DNA of 64,000 nucleotides from Inia geoffrensis (GCA_036417435.1 CM070917.1:59060436-59124435); one strand, 5' to 3'; shown: positions 45,550 to 56,689, numbered from the stretch's first letter. A program made the numbers and translations. The notes: a model not told the origin generated them from the letters alone.

Positions 45550-45740
45550 TGTGTGTGTGGGTGTGAACACACACTAGCAGTGCACATGCATACACACGTA
45601 CACGTGTACATGTGCACCCACACATGCACATGGGCTCACACATGGGCACACAACACGTGCTTATGCACATACACATATGTGTGCACACTCACACATACGT
45701 ACACTCATGCACATGCATATGTCCACCTACACACAGATTC
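45550..45740. repeat. Degenerate CA/TG minisatellite
   Basis: About 190 bp of imperfect CACACATG/CATGCACA words, for example 'acacgtacacgtgtacatgt'. Similar in character to 15140-15370. The TH/YV-rich frames are artefacts. Confidence 0.85.
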
Positions 45741-45990
45741 TGGAAACTTTTCCCCATTGTCGGCTGAAAGGTGATGTTAATTTAATTCATTATTAATCAC
45801 ATCTGTTTATCAGGTGGTCTGCTCCCAGCAACCATTACTGAGGAATAAATTATCATTTTTCTCTAAAAGATAAAGGGAAATGGATGTTGATGAGGTGAGG
45901 CAGGTCAGTGCCCCCAGCCCACGTGACTTATTGTTTAATGAGACAGACAAGCCTCTGAAGAGAAAATGCTTAGGGACTTTTAATAAAACC
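45741..45990. promoter_or_regulatory. Candidate conserved noncoding block
   Basis: 'aatttaattcattattaatc' (45779 region) holds several homeodomain-like cores, followed by an E box CAGGTG at 45811-45816, 'gaggaataaattatcatttt', and later 'tgacttattgtttaatgaga'. Repeat-free and non-coding. Its regulatory character is inferred. Confidence 0.3.
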
Positions 45991-46304
45991 AGGTTTGAAA
46001 GCCCCAAATCCCCAGCCTGCAGGCTAGTGTCCACAGGCTTAGCATGGAGGGCGGGGGGGTGGGGCCGTCCATGGTGGTGTCACCATCTATGAAGTGATGT
46101 TGTAAGATCCCCTAAGAGCACCTTTGCCCTGACAAGTCCAGCTGCAGGCCATGCCCCCAGGCTCACCACTTCCCCTAGACCATTCAGAAGAGAGCAAGGC
46201 CTAGCCATGGAAGAGTGGTCCCCACAGGGGGCAGTTGTGTGTTTATTCAACCATGTACCAAATGAACCACCAGTAAACGTACTTCTGGTATATTTGTATT
46301 CAAT
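45991..46304. other. Unique sequence, no gene seen
   Basis: No feature was recognised. Confidence 0.4.
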
Positions 46305-46540
46305 TTCAGGATATATTTATTTATATTTATGGATATATATCATATATGTATTTTTAAATAATATATTATTTATATATCACATAATACAATATATTAATAT
46401 ATATCACATAACATAAAATTAACCATCTTAAAATGAACAATTTACCTGCATGTAGGACACTCACAATGTAGTACAACCATCACCTCTATTTAGTTCTAAA
46501 ACATTTCCATAGTCCCAAAGTAAAACCCCTCACACAGGTA
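46305..46540 (-). mobile_element. AT-rich tract plus L1M 3' terminal fragment
   Basis: An AT-rich low-complexity tract (46310-46403, TATATATC/ATTTAT words) borders a segment reading 'acataacataaaattaacca', 'aatgtagtacaaccatcacc', 'tctatttagttctaaaacat'. This is the reverse complement of the last bases of an L1M 3' UTR; the AT tract sits where its A-rich tail would be. Confidence 0.75.
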
Positions 46541-47049
46541 TATTTTTGATTAATATTTATAGTTTTAGGTATGAACATATGAAAACTTATAAGAAAAGAT
46601 AAGCATAATTTAGCTGTAGTTATACAAAATTAAGCCAAATTAAGGTTTTGCCAGTCACTGCTTACATGACTATTGGTTGGTTACCATTCTCCTATAGTCT
46701 TAATTTTCACATATATTAAATGAAGGAAATTTAAAAAAAAAACTTCGTAGGTTTAATCTGATGATGAAATTAGACCATATGTTAGGATGGCTTAGCTCTA
46801 TAGCACAATACTTGGCATGTGGTAAACTAAATGATCTCTCTTATTGTTACAATATATATATGTTTAGAGTTACTTTATTTTAAAGGTGCCCCAACTACCA
46901 ACAACCCTCTCCCTCCCTCTCCCCTAAAAACAAAAACTTGAGAAACCAGGGCAAGTTCAACAGTGTAACAGTCTGGGGTTTGACGTAATTCATTCACTCA
47001 CTCATTCTTTCAGCGCCTCTTTATGGAGTGCCTGCCGGGTACTAGAAAC
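46541..47049. other. AT-rich unique sequence; short L2-tail-like word
   Basis: The stretch 46985-47040 ('cattcactcactcattcttt', 'ctctttatggagtgcctgcc') resembles an L2/MIR 3' tail on the minus strand. The rest is AT-rich and unrecognised. Confidence 0.4.
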
Positions 47050-47255
47050 ACCCTGTTTGAACCCTGGCTCTGTCTCTTATTAGCCAGTGACCTTGGGCAA
47101 TTTATTTAATCTCTATACCTCAGTTTCTTGTCTATAAAATGGGTTAATACCATCTTTCTAGAAGAACTGTTGACAGGATAAAAGAGGTACTTATTGTATA
47201 TGAAGGAACGAGGACAGTGCCTGGCTCACGGTGAGAGCTCAGCGTATGTACAAAT
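47050..47255 (+). mobile_element. MIR SINE, nearly full length
   Basis: 'gtttgaaccctggctctgtc', 'agtgaccttgggcaatttat', 'tcagtttcttgtctataaaa' and 'gacagtgcctggctcacggt' appear in order. One of the best-preserved MIR copies in the window. Confidence 0.92.
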
Positions 47256-47280
47256 CTTTTAAATATTTATTTATTTATTT

Positions 47281-47487
47281 ATTTATTATTTTTTGCGGTA
47301 CGCGGGCCTCTCACTGCTGTGGCATCTCCCGTCGTGGAGCACAGGCTCCGGACGCGCAGGCTCAGCGGCCATGGCTCATGGGCCCAGCCGCTCCACAGCA
47401 TGTGGGATCTTCCTGGACCGGGGCACGAACCTGCGTCCCCTGCATCGGCAGCTGGACTCTCAACCACTGCACCACCAGGGAAGTCCT
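47281..47487 (-). mobile_element. CHR SINE, short (cetacean-type) form
   Basis: The tail side is an (ATTT)n run at 47262-47290, then 'gcggtacgcgggcctctcac', with the head ending 'ccaccagggaagtcct'. Flanks carry similar TTAAATATTTAT / TAAAATTTAT sequences, an approximate target-site duplication. Confidence 0.93.
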
Positions 47488-48000
47488 AAAATTTATTTTT
47501 AATTGTTGTAAAATACACAGAACAAAACTTACCATTTTAACCATTTTTACGTGAACAGTTCAGTGACATTAGTACATTCACTTTGTTGGCCAGCCATCAC
47601 CACCATCCATCTCCAGAACTTTTTCATCTTGCACAACTGGAACTCTATTCCCATTAAACACTAACTCCCATTCTCCTGACCCCAGCCCCTGGCACCCACC
47701 ATCCTACCTTCAGTCTCTATGAATATGACTATTCTAGGGACCTCATATACGTGGAATCATACCATATTTGACCTTTTGTGTATGACTTCTTTCACCGAGC
47801 ATAATGTCCTCAAGGTTCATCCATGTTGTAGCATGCGTCAGAATTTCCTTCCTTTTTAAGGCTGAGTAAGATTCCATTGTGTTTATCCACATTATATTTA
47901 TCCATTCATCCATCGATGGACACTGGGGTTATTCCCACTGCTTGGCCGTTGTGAGTCCTGCTGCTCTGTGCTGGTGTGCATTTCTATTCATCTGTCTTGG
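47488..48000 (-). mobile_element. L1M 3' end (ORF2 end and 3' UTR)
   Basis: 'aaaacttaccattttaacca', 'catcaccaccatccatctcc', 'taatgtcctcaaggttcatc' and 'catgttgtagcatgcgtcag' are the reverse complement of a standard L1M 3' end. The 3' terminus faces left, directly at the SINE insertion. Confidence 0.92.
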
Positions 48001-48076
48001 CGAGATGGGAACTAAATTGACTTGGAAACACTCTCCAGTAGAGGTTCTCCTCTACCTCCCTTCCTACACATAAGGA

Positions 48077-48115
<39 letters not shown>
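48077..48115. repeat. (CA)n microsatellite
   Basis: About 17 CA units with one AAAC interruption near the right end. Confidence 0.95.
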
Positions 48116-48116
<1 letters not shown>

Positions 48117-48889
48117 GGCCTGTGAAATCAATCGGCAGAAGAAAAGCCTTTAGATGGCAGGCTGAAGCCTTGTGGGGGAGATCGTTTTCACCAGTCTGTT
48201 TGGGGAGCGTTTTTGAGTCTCTAGGTCTTGAAAAAATGTACCCAATGGAGGCAGTCTCCCCTGCCCCCACTTTGTACGAGGCTTATGAGGCCATGTCACC
48301 CTGGGACATTGTATTCTATTAACTGCTCGCTCAGATAGATTCCAAGTCCAGGTACAGCCGAGACAGATGAGTTGGGGAACTAGAAGGGCCAGAGTGATTG
48401 AAAGGCTTAGAGCACATCCCTGGGTCCTGACATAATGCGAACTGGATCTTGGGGCTGGGACCCAGAGTGCTCCCTCAGGCTTCTCCCAGGTCCACCCTGG
48501 AGAGAGTGTCTTCCAGCCGGAACAAACTGGTTGGGGCATGTGTTCAAACTACCTATGGACAGGGGCCGGGAAGGTGTGGTCTTGTGGGCACAGGATTTCG
48601 GGGGCTGATGGTGAGGAAGAAAGCACTTGTTCCCCAAATGTAACTGCAGGAAATAGGGGCTATGCTTCACCCCAACATGCGTGAGTCTTCTGTTTGGGAT
48701 TTTGTCTATAAATGTAGCCACGTAAGTTGGAAACTTCTGAAATGTCAGTTTGTTCTCTCCTGAGGCCTATTGATCTTTTCTGGAAACAAACAAACAAAAA
48801 CAATGTCACTTCCCCCTTAAATCACCAGGGTCTCTGGTTTTGAGTCAAAGGGGGTTCCTGGTATTTCCCTCAGAGCCTAAAAACACTGG
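48116..48889. other. Unique sequence, no gene seen
   Basis: Short (AAAC)n near 48786-48801. No exon or repeat family was recognised. Confidence 0.42.
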
Positions 48890-49190
48890 TTTGGAGACTA
48901 AGGCACCTGGAGAGGTTAATCACCATGCAAAAGAATAATAATTACACAACAACAATAAAAATACATGCTTTATCTGAAGTGCTTTCTCCACCGGTCCAGA
49001 CAGAGCTCCCACTGTCCTGATCGTCTCCTCCATAAATGACTCTATTCTGTAGATTTTTCTGTATCTATGTTTTAGCCTCATTTTACCTACAGGTGGATTC
49101 TCCCCTCCCCCAGAATTTTTACCTAAAGTATAAATGTAATTAATTTCACTTTTATTAAGAAACAAAAGACATTTTTGTTGGAACTCAGAG
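48890..49190. promoter_or_regulatory. Candidate conserved noncoding block
   Basis: 'ggttaatcaccatgcaaaag' combines GTTAATCA and an octamer-like ATGCAAA. TAATTA lies at 48939-48944, and 'aaatgtaattaatttcactt' near 49132 adds two overlapping homeodomain cores. Repeat-free. The regulatory role is inferred. Confidence 0.32.
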
Positions 49191-49246
49191 CTGCAATTTA
49201 GCAGGGTCCTAGCTCCCATTTTAGAGTGATGTCACCCATTTTTCTT

Positions 49247-49369
49247 CTTCTTTTTTTGTTTTTGCCACGCCACACAGCATGTGGGATCTTAGTTCCCCGA
49301 CCAGGGATTGAACCCACGGCCCCTGCCGTGGAAGCTCTGAGTCTTAACCACTGGACCACCAGGGAAGTC
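49247..49369 (-). mobile_element. CHR-type SINE, truncated tRNA-related head
   Basis: 'cagcatgtgggatcttagtt', 'ccccgaccagggattgaacc' and 'ccaccagggaagtcc' are the minus-strand head only. CCCATTTTTCTT at 49235-49246 and 49370-49381 is a perfect 12-bp target-site duplication, so the element inserted already 5'/tail-shortened or is a short subfamily. Confidence 0.9.
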
Positions 49370-49444
49370 CCCATTTTTCTTTCTGATTCCCCATCTCTAC
49401 TGGATTCTTGGTGCTCCCAGAGCAGTACTGAGCTGACAGGGCCT

Positions 49445-50004
49445 GTGTCAGTCAGCTGGGGCTGCCATAACCAAGTACCACAGACTGGGAGGCTTAAACA
49501 ACAGACATCTGTTGAATATTTCCTCATAGATCTGGAAGCTGGACGTCTGTAGGCTTGCAGATGGCCATCTTATCTCTGTATTTTCACATGGTCACCTCTC
49601 TGTGCATGTCTGTGTCCTCGTCTTATAAGGACACCACTCACATTGGACAAAGGCCCATCCTAATGACGTCATTTAACTTAATCACCTCTCTAAAGACCCT
49701 CTCTCCAAATACATTTGAATTTTTTTTTTTTTTTTTGCGGTATGAGGGCCTCTCACTGATGTGGCCTCTCCCGTTGCGAAGCACAGGCTCCGGACGCACA
49801 GGCTCTGTGGCCATGGCTCATGGGCCCAGCCGCTCTGCGGCGTGTGGGATCTTCCTGGACCAGGGCATGAACCCGTGTCCCCTGCATCGGCAGGCGGACT
49901 CTCAACCACTGCGCCACCAGGGAAGCCCAATGCATTTGAATTTTGAGGAGCTGGGGGTTAGACCTTCACCGTATGAATTTGAGGGATATAATTCATCCCA
50001 TAAG
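49445..50004 (-). mobile_element. MLT1-type ERVL-MaLR LTR, split by a SINE
   Basis: Reverse-strand MLT1 landmarks: 'ggggctgccataaccaagta', 'accacagactgggaggctta', 'cctcgtcttataaggacacc', 'ctctctaaagaccctctctc', and, after the SINE, 'gagctgggggttagaccttc' and 'gtatgaatttgagggatata'. It appears to be an LTR with no internal or coding sequence beside it, an old immobile relic. Confidence 0.88.
49724..49930 (-). mobile_element. CHR SINE, short (cetacean-type) form, inside MLT1
   Basis: Poly(T) at 49721-49736, then 'gcggtatgagggcctctcac', ending 'gccaccagggaagccc'. CATTTGAATTTT at 49712-49723 and 49933-49944 is the target-site duplication. The two MLT1 halves rejoin cleanly once this insert is removed. 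Confidence 0.96.
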
Positions 50005-50599
50005 AGGGCCTGACCCTGACCGGCATCGCACCCGGGTGAGCCATTGCTCTGTCCCGCCGAGTTTGTGTTAGGGAATGGCTCCCCAATGACACATCCTGCT
50101 CTCTTCAGCATCTCTGCGTGGCAGCCACCTGGACCCTGCACCCGGCCTCTTATTTATTAGGTCATTTCCTATGTCTACCCCGTCTCCCCGAGTCCAGCTG
50201 CATATGCTGCTGGGAGCACTTCAACAATGCTGAATCCAAACAAAGCTCTCCGGTTACAGACATTGCCCTCCTGCCTCTGAGCCTGGCCATCAGCAGATGC
50301 TGGTGCTCAAATGCAGCCACCCCGCCTCTGATCGATCCACACCACCGGGACAGGCTGTTTACTCCTGTCTCTCCTGCCATCAAGGTCAATACCACATTGC
50401 ATCAGATGGTGTGGTGCTACAGCCCCCATGGAAGACCTCCACCCTCTTCCTCTCCGACCCCCGCATCCCCACACACCTCATACTCAGGGTGTGTAAGTGT
50501 GGGGCGGAGACAAGAAGAGGTGGGTCTCCATACCTCCCAAGTTTGCCCTGTAGAAGTGCCATGTTCACCAAGGACTGACTTGGGAGTGACACAATCTTC
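50005..50599. other. Unique sequence, possibly decayed L2
   Basis: Pyrimidine-rich. Some words (cacctggaccctgcacc, ccctcctgcctctgagcctg) recall L2 but are not enough to assign. A 190-codon frame (50118-50690, +) crosses into the L2 fragment and is not considered a gene. Confidence 0.35.
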
Positions 50600-50960
50600 T
50601 CGACCCTGGCTGTCAAATGAAATGTTGGCTTGTCCTCTGTGCCTTTGCCTGGAATGCCCTTCTCTCCCTCAAAGACCCCTTGTCCCCTGATATCGAACCC
50701 AAATATCACCTCCTCCATGAAGCCATCCTGGCACTCGCCCTCCCTTCTCCCTGCTTTGCAGGTGTCACTGTGGCTCCGTGCTCACCCATCATGAAACAAA
50801 CACGTGGCTCCTGACCTGTCTTCTCCACCCGGGTGGGAGCAACTAGACACAGATTTTGTTCAAACTCGTTTTTGTCCCCCCCCTCCCCGACATGCGCACA
50901 GTGCCCAGCATGTTTCTGGTGCTGGGGAAACGCAGACACAGTTCCTTTTCTCCACGGTGT
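50600..50960 (+). mobile_element. L2 LINE 3' region
   Basis: 'gcctttgcctggaatgccct', 'aatatcacctcctccatgaa', 'gccatcctggcactcgccct' and 'cacagtgcccagcatgtttc' follow L2 3'-end order. Confidence 0.75.
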
Positions 50961-52289
50961 CGCTCAGTGGTGTACTGCCAATGGTGTACTGTCCACTCCT
51001 AGAAGACGTTTTCCATGTTCCCAGACTGCCTTAGCCTGCCCACATCTTCCTCCTACTGTCGTTTTGCTCCAGCACTGCTGACTCAAGTGACCTAACTCAG
51101 ATGCATTTTATATCTGCTTGTGGCGAGCTCTCCACCAGGAGAAGCTGCCGGAATGGGATGGTAACACCCATTACGCCTTCCTGGGCACTTGCTTGCTTTG
51201 TATGCTTATTGTTTGTTTGTTTGCTTTGTTTGTTTTTTCATTGTATATAGTAGGACAAATGGGCTTTTCTGCTTGTCTGTCCAGAACAGTTCTGAAGAGT
51301 GGGTGGAAGGAAGCATCCCAGGCCACTGAGTCACCCTGTCAGCTTCTGTGGTCCCTGATTCCAAAAGCTCAGCTTTTTGAAGGCTACCCCAGGGAGGCTA
51401 GAATCTACACACGGGTCAGTGTGGCCAGCCCTGCCTGCTGTAAATAAAACATAACTCAGGCCTAATCCGCCATCCTGGAAAAGACACATTCCATTGTGTC
51501 ATATGGCCACCTTGCTCTGTGGCCAGCACCATGACAGATGACAGCTCCACCAGATTTCCATGTGTTTGTCCAACATCAACCACTGTTTCTCATGGAGGCC
51601 ATAGCCCAGCCTGTTCCCAAGAACCCCCTGGGGTTGCCGGAGATAATTAGGAAGGGTCTCAGTGATGCCACGGGGATGGCTCCTGGAGGTCACATGGCCC
51701 TGGAGAGATGGATTCCATCTTCCCTTTACCTCAACGGGGACAGCTCTGGGATGGTGGAGGACACCTTGGCCATGGGTGAGCTGGCAGTGGGATCCCACAG
51801 CAGCTGTGGAAGGTGCAGCCACCGAGTCCCCGAGAGAGAGCCCAGGGTGTCGGAGATCTGCTGGAAGCCATTCTCATTTGGCTCAGGTGTGACTCTAGTC
51901 CTCCAGGTCGGGAAGCCTGGGACCCAAGCATGGCTGCTCAGGGGAGAAAAGGGAACTCTGTGCATGCCCAGAGAAGAAAGACAATGGACTTCGGAGGGCA
52001 CTTTAGGAAAATGAACAAACACAGAAATGGAGACGCTGGCCAAGATCGGGGGGAAGAACGACAGCTGGTGGTGGAGGAGAAAGGAGGAGGGAGACAGCCA
52101 TGGCAAAGTGGCTGCAGAAGAACCACGAGGCTCAGTCTGGGCATGGAATCTTCCATCAGGCACTTTCCCAGGAGCCCAGCTCCCTGGGGAGGGGACAGAT
52201 GGAGGACCACTCTCCTCCAGGTCAGGAGACTGTGCCCTTTCCTCAGTGTATTCCTTTTCCTGACATTCTCATTATACTAATCATTTTGG
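50961..52289. other. GC-rich unique stretch, no gene seen
   Basis: A 158-codon (51538-52014) and a 155-codon (51813-52280) plus-strand frame overlap each other and minus-strand frames; none has domains. A (GTTT)n-like patch lies at 51208-51236. Confidence 0.42.
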
Positions 52290-52413
52290 GGGTATATATC
52301 TAATATAAAGTCTGCCATAAAGTAATGAAACATGGCATGACTCTGGCAAATGATGTGATTATTACATAATGAGACTAAATGCTCTAAACCAAATAAGAAA
52401 ATCAAAATCAGAT
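52290..52413. promoter_or_regulatory. Candidate conserved noncoding block
   Basis: 'atgtgattattacataatga' and 'aaaccaaataagaaaatcaa' form a repeat-free AT-rich block directly before a GT microsatellite. Its character is enhancer-like; inferred only. Confidence 0.22.
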
Positions 52414-52456
52414 TGTGTGTGTGTGTGTGTGTATGTGTGTGTGTGTGTGTGTGTGT
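52414..52456. repeat. (GT)n microsatellite
   Basis: About 20 GT units with one GTAT interruption at 52431-52434. Confidence 0.95.
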
Positions 52457-52820
52457 AGTGATGTTGGTACCTTTTGGGGGGTTAAAACTTTTTAACTTTT
52501 TTTTGCTGATGGCAGGTCATTTTTTTAAAAGTTCTTTTCTATTTTCTTTTTGAGTCTGTGCACTAGGGAGCCCCATAAATTCTGAGCTGTGGAATCTGGC
52601 TGTGTCAGCAGTCTGCAAAATGAATTGATATTAAATGCAACAAAAGTTCTTCCTGTTCACCTCATTTCTGCCTCTGCCTTCCTCTAACCCCTTCTCACTT
52701 AACTCCCCCACCCCAGACCCTCCAGACCCTCACAAGCTGTAACTGAAAAGTGGAAGAATAGAGATGGCCATCACTACTGGGAACGATGCTGGCACATCTA
52801 TTATGTGAAACCTCATTAAT
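52457..52820. other. Unique sequence, no gene seen
   Basis: T-rich first half (52480-52550), then unique sequence up to the SINE target site. Confidence 0.42.
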
Positions 52821-52831
52821 TAGGCATTATT

Positions 52832-53038
52832 GGGCTTCCCTGGTGGCGCAGTGGTTGAGAGTCCGCCTGCCGATGCAGGGGACGCGGGTTCATGACCCGG
52901 TCTGGGAGAATCCCACGTGCCGCGGAACGGCTGGGCCCGTGAGTCATGGCCGCTGAGCCTGCGCGTCCGGAGCCTGTGCTCCACAGCAGGAGAGGCCATA
53001 GCAGTGAGAGGCCTGCGTACCGCAAAAAAAAAAAAAAG
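52832..53038 (+). mobile_element. CHR SINE, short (cetacean-type) form, well preserved
   Basis: From 'gggcttccctggtggcgcag' to 'gcctgcgtaccgc' plus an A tail. TAGGCATTATT at 52821-52831 and 53039-53049 is a perfect 11-bp target-site duplication. The preserved A tail indicates a comparatively young copy. Confidence 0.97.
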
Positions 53039-53049
53039 TAGGCATTATT

Positions 53050-54350
53050 TACAAATGGCTGCACTTTCTCATTGCCCTGCCACAGACAGGCGGATACCCC
53101 CAAACCTGCCCACGCATCCCACACTTCCCAGCACTCTCATAAAGCACTGTCACCCACTCACACATGGACACACTAGCCATTCTCACACAATCTCCATCAC
53201 TCTCAGCCGGGGTGGTCATAGTTGCCAGACCACTCCCTGAGCCATGCCCTGGGCAGCTGCTTGGCCCACATGTCCCCTATGGGATGGACATAGCATGGTG
53301 TGCAGTGGGGAAGGCTGGGGGTGGACAGGTCAGGAAACCAAGTGAAGTGGCAGGATGGCTGAAAACTCAGGGAAGAACAAACAACACAAAACGTAAACCA
53401 ACAACTTCGCTCAGCACCGTATCTTAGTCAGACCCCACAGTTTTGATTTTGAAGTCAGACAATGCTTATCCCAGATTTTCATGGAAGCCCCTCCCCCTTC
53501 CCCAAGCTGGAAGTCACTTGCTGGAAAATAATTGGCTCCCACTCAAAATGTACAAAGAGGCCAAGGTGGCAGGCATCCTCCCTCCCTCACCTTGCCAGGC
53601 TGTGCATTAATTTTTTCCTCCCGCCCTCCCCACAAAACGAATCTTGATTTTAGAAATCAGACCTGGCAGCTGTAGCTCATCCTTAACATGCTCCAATTGC
53701 CAGGACCTGGAAAATCTGCTGTGGGCAGGCAGGATTTCCTCCAAATGCATTTCTAGCATTTGAGACCCTGCGGCGCACACACGGCAGAATTTATCTGCAT
53801 ACTGCACGTCTCACGGGCCCCAGCCACCGGTGTCAGGTAAAACTGTAGCCTCCAAGAAGATCCCCAAATCTGATCATGTCCCGTAGTGACCATTCTGTCT
53901 CATGTGAAGCCTCTGACATGGAACAAGTGAGGTTGGAAAGGTGAACTGGGCTCTGAGCAAAGCTTACACACATCATTATCCAGTAGAAAATCAGGCTGTT
54001 TGTACTGAGTATTGATCTATTCCATAGCAAATCTTAGTCTACCTACCTCCAGGGAAGAACCTCTTCCTCCTGATGAACAAAACTTTAGGAAGTTATTCAA
54101 ACAGAGGGCTGGTGGGGAAATGAATTAAAACAAGCGACAAGCAATCGTGTTTCAGATTTGTTGAAGGCAGATCAGTGGTGACATGAGCCTTTATAAGCAC
54201 TGTCTGCTGTTTCCAGGTGATAAATGAGTGCCATGTGATTCTAGGCATGGGACAGAGATGAGCGGAGGCCGTGTCACCAGCCCCCAGCCTGGAGCTCGGG
54301 AGGTGGCTGGCAGCCCGAGGCCCCTTTGCGTCGCTGTCCGTGGTGCTGAA
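53050..54350. other. Unique sequence, no gene seen
   Basis: AT-richer patches at 53600-53620 and 53780-53810 ('aatttatctgcatactgcac'). No exon or repeat family was recognised. Confidence 0.4.
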
Positions 54351-54355
54351 CTCTT

Positions 54356-54358
<3 letters not shown>

Positions 54359-54423
<65 letters not shown>

Positions 54424-54445
54424 ACACACACACACACACACACAC
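54359..54445. repeat. Composite (CT)n-(CA)n microsatellite
   Basis: About 29 CT units (54359-54418) adjoin about 12 CA units (54422-54445). Same arrangement as at 1149-1233. Confidence 0.97.
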
Positions 54446-55034
54446 CCCGTGTCTTTCCTTGTTTCTCTGGGAAGTGAAGGCATCTACAGAATTAGAGTAC
54501 AGCTATCTGATGCCGGGATTTGATGACAGGTGTGCCTGTTCTAATCTTCTAGATGGCCCTCCAGTCCAAAATTCTGCCGAGGGGTTTCAAATGTGGAGAA
54601 ACTTAGGAAAAAGCAGTGACCCGTTGAAGGGGAGTAGAAAGCTAGTTCAATTGGCTGTGCTTTTCTAACTGTATGAGGCAGCTATGTAGTCACAGTTGGA
54701 GACACTAGTGGCCTGCAATATAAATATTTACCTGTCCTGGCAGCTGGATGGATGACCATATGTGAGACAGTGTCATTGCCTCCCAAGTTCTAGCCAGCTC
54801 CATGCCAGCTGAGGGCTCTCTCTCTCATCCCTGATTCAGTTCCCCATCCTGAATCAGTGCTGGGGCTGAAACTCTAATGAGGATACCTCCCTAACAGCCC
54901 CCCTCCATGTGTCTCATCTCATCCCTCTGGCTCATCTGGGGACCACACCATTGCTACAGAGTAGCCCTCTGGCTTATTCATCATCCCCCTGAAGCAGCAG
55001 GTTAATGAAACAAAGAGTGTCTTGGCGTGAGCAG
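54446..55034. other. Unique sequence, no gene seen
   Basis: No repeat family, exon or RNA gene was recognised. Confidence 0.42.
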
Positions 55035-55255
55035 CAGATAAGGAGCTGGGACAATTGATGCTGATCCCTATGTGACCTTGTGTAAGTCACTATCTCCCCA
55101 GGCTCTCAGTTTCCTTACCCGTTAGATGGAGATGGTGGGACCTTCCCTGCCAACCTTACAGGGTTGTTGGAAGGTTTAAATGAAGCAATACCTTTAAGTG
55201 GCTTTGGAAAACTGTGGAATGTAATGTAAATGTAAGACATTAATAATAGCAGCAT
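55035..55255 (+). mobile_element. MIR SINE, nearly full length
   Basis: 'ccctatgtgaccttgtgtaa', 'gtcactatctccccaggctc', 'cagtttccttacccgttaga' and 'gttggaaggtttaaatgaag' in MIR order. Confidence 0.88.
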
Positions 55256-55750
55256 CGTAAAATAGAAGAGGCTTCTGAGACCTCCATCTCTGATGTTCCA
55301 GCCAAGCAAGTGCTTCAGGGGTGGGGATCAAGGACGAGGGAAAATCTAAAACCCCATAAAGCCAAAGCAAGGCTTTCAGAGAGGAACTATCTTTTGTACC
55401 AACTCCCAAAAGAAAGGCCAGATTCCAAAATGAAGTCTATTTGCTTCTTACTTGCGTAATATAAAGGGAACAGGCGATTTCTCCCCCCACCCCAAATGCA
55501 GCTTCACATTGGTGGAATCAGAATACAATGGTCAGCGGTCTCTGGTGGCAGAATTGAGCGGAGGAAAGAAAGCAAAAAGATCTGTTCTAAGCATTCGGCA
55601 TACTGCTGTTCTCTCATTATCCAGCGAGAGAAGCCCAGTGTTACCCTCTGAAGCACTGAGCACCTCTAGGGACAGTACATGGTGTGGGTGTGTTTGTGTG
55701 TACAGTGCCAAGTATAAGTGTGAGCATAGATATATTATCATTATAGACTA
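55256..55750. other. Unique sequence, no gene seen
   Basis: No feature was recognised. Confidence 0.42.
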
Positions 55751-55754
55751 ACAT

Positions 55755-55930
55755 TTTAATTCCTTCAGTATTTATTGAGAACCTTCTATGTGCCGGTGCT
55801 ACTGGCACAATTCAGGGCCAGGCTCGGGTCCTCTGGTTGCTTTCAGGGTAGTGGGGGGTGGGCAATCAAGATGCAGTGTGATAAATGCTGCACTGGAGGT
55901 GTGAGTGGTCCCTCCATACTTTCTGGCTCT
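55755..55930 (+). mobile_element. Unnamed old interspersed repeat 'R1' (copy e, 5' part)
   Basis: 'cagtatttattgagaacctt', 'ctatgtgccggtgctactgg' and 'tgtgataaatgctgcactgg' match the proximal part of the same dispersed repeat seen at 59670. Boundaries are approximate. Confidence 0.45.
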
Positions 55931-56689
55931 GTGAAGGGTACACACTGATCCTCTTCATCTTGCCTCTCTCCCAGTCACCAACTGTAGATGCTCGTTAACT
56001 CCTGTCCTCTGATGTGTCCTGGCGTCCTTGGAGTCCATGGCTTCCTTTGACTTTAAAACACCCCCCCCTTACTTTGGCATAATTACTGAAGATTCATAAA
56101 AATTTAGAGTAACCCTGAAACAGTGATCACCCACGAAAGCCTCAGAACTAGGGATTGGGCAAAGTTGGAGTTGGGGCTCCAGCGTCTGGCTTTGGGGTTT
56201 CTAAGTTGCAAAATCTCAGTAGGTTGTGGGAGCTGGTTATGGTCAAAACCATGTCTCTAGCTCAGGAGCGAGACTGAGCATTGTGAAATTCAAGGTTTTG
56301 CTCCATGGTAAAACTTTTACATCAGACCGTCACACGCAGCTCCAGCCTTCAAAGACAGTTCCCTCTCTTCCCACTGAACGTGGAGGAGCCATATGGGGCC
56401 ATCCAGAAAAGTTCTGGAAGTGGTCATGGGAGAGGACTGTGTTCCCTCTGTGCTCCATGAGTACAGGGACTCTCCTACACTGCTGCCTGTCCCTGAGAAC
56501 AGAGATCAAGGGAGACTTCAGAGATAACTTGGTGTTTGGTCCTGCTTTCCAGGCAGTGAGCCATTCCAGAGCCCTGCAGGGCCTGATGCTAATGCAATAA
56601 GGGACTATTGGATTTGAAGGGGTGGGCTAATGATACTGCTCAGAGGAGGAGTATCCCCGACCAGGAGCATTTGCAAGGTACTTCAATAA
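55931..56689. other. Unique sequence, no gene seen
   Basis: No feature was recognised. Confidence 0.42.

Noticed and set aside
47293..47502. Frames in several places starting like MRYAGLSLLWP
   Set aside because: They are translations of the minus-strand CHR SINE head and recur at every such SINE; not genes.
49445..50004. Possible endogenous retroviral genes near the MLT1 LTR
   Set aside because: Only LTR sequence is present; no internal region or reading frame beside it.
54271..54477. SLSLSLSL/RERERERE frames
   Set aside because: Direct translations of CT/CA microsatellites.
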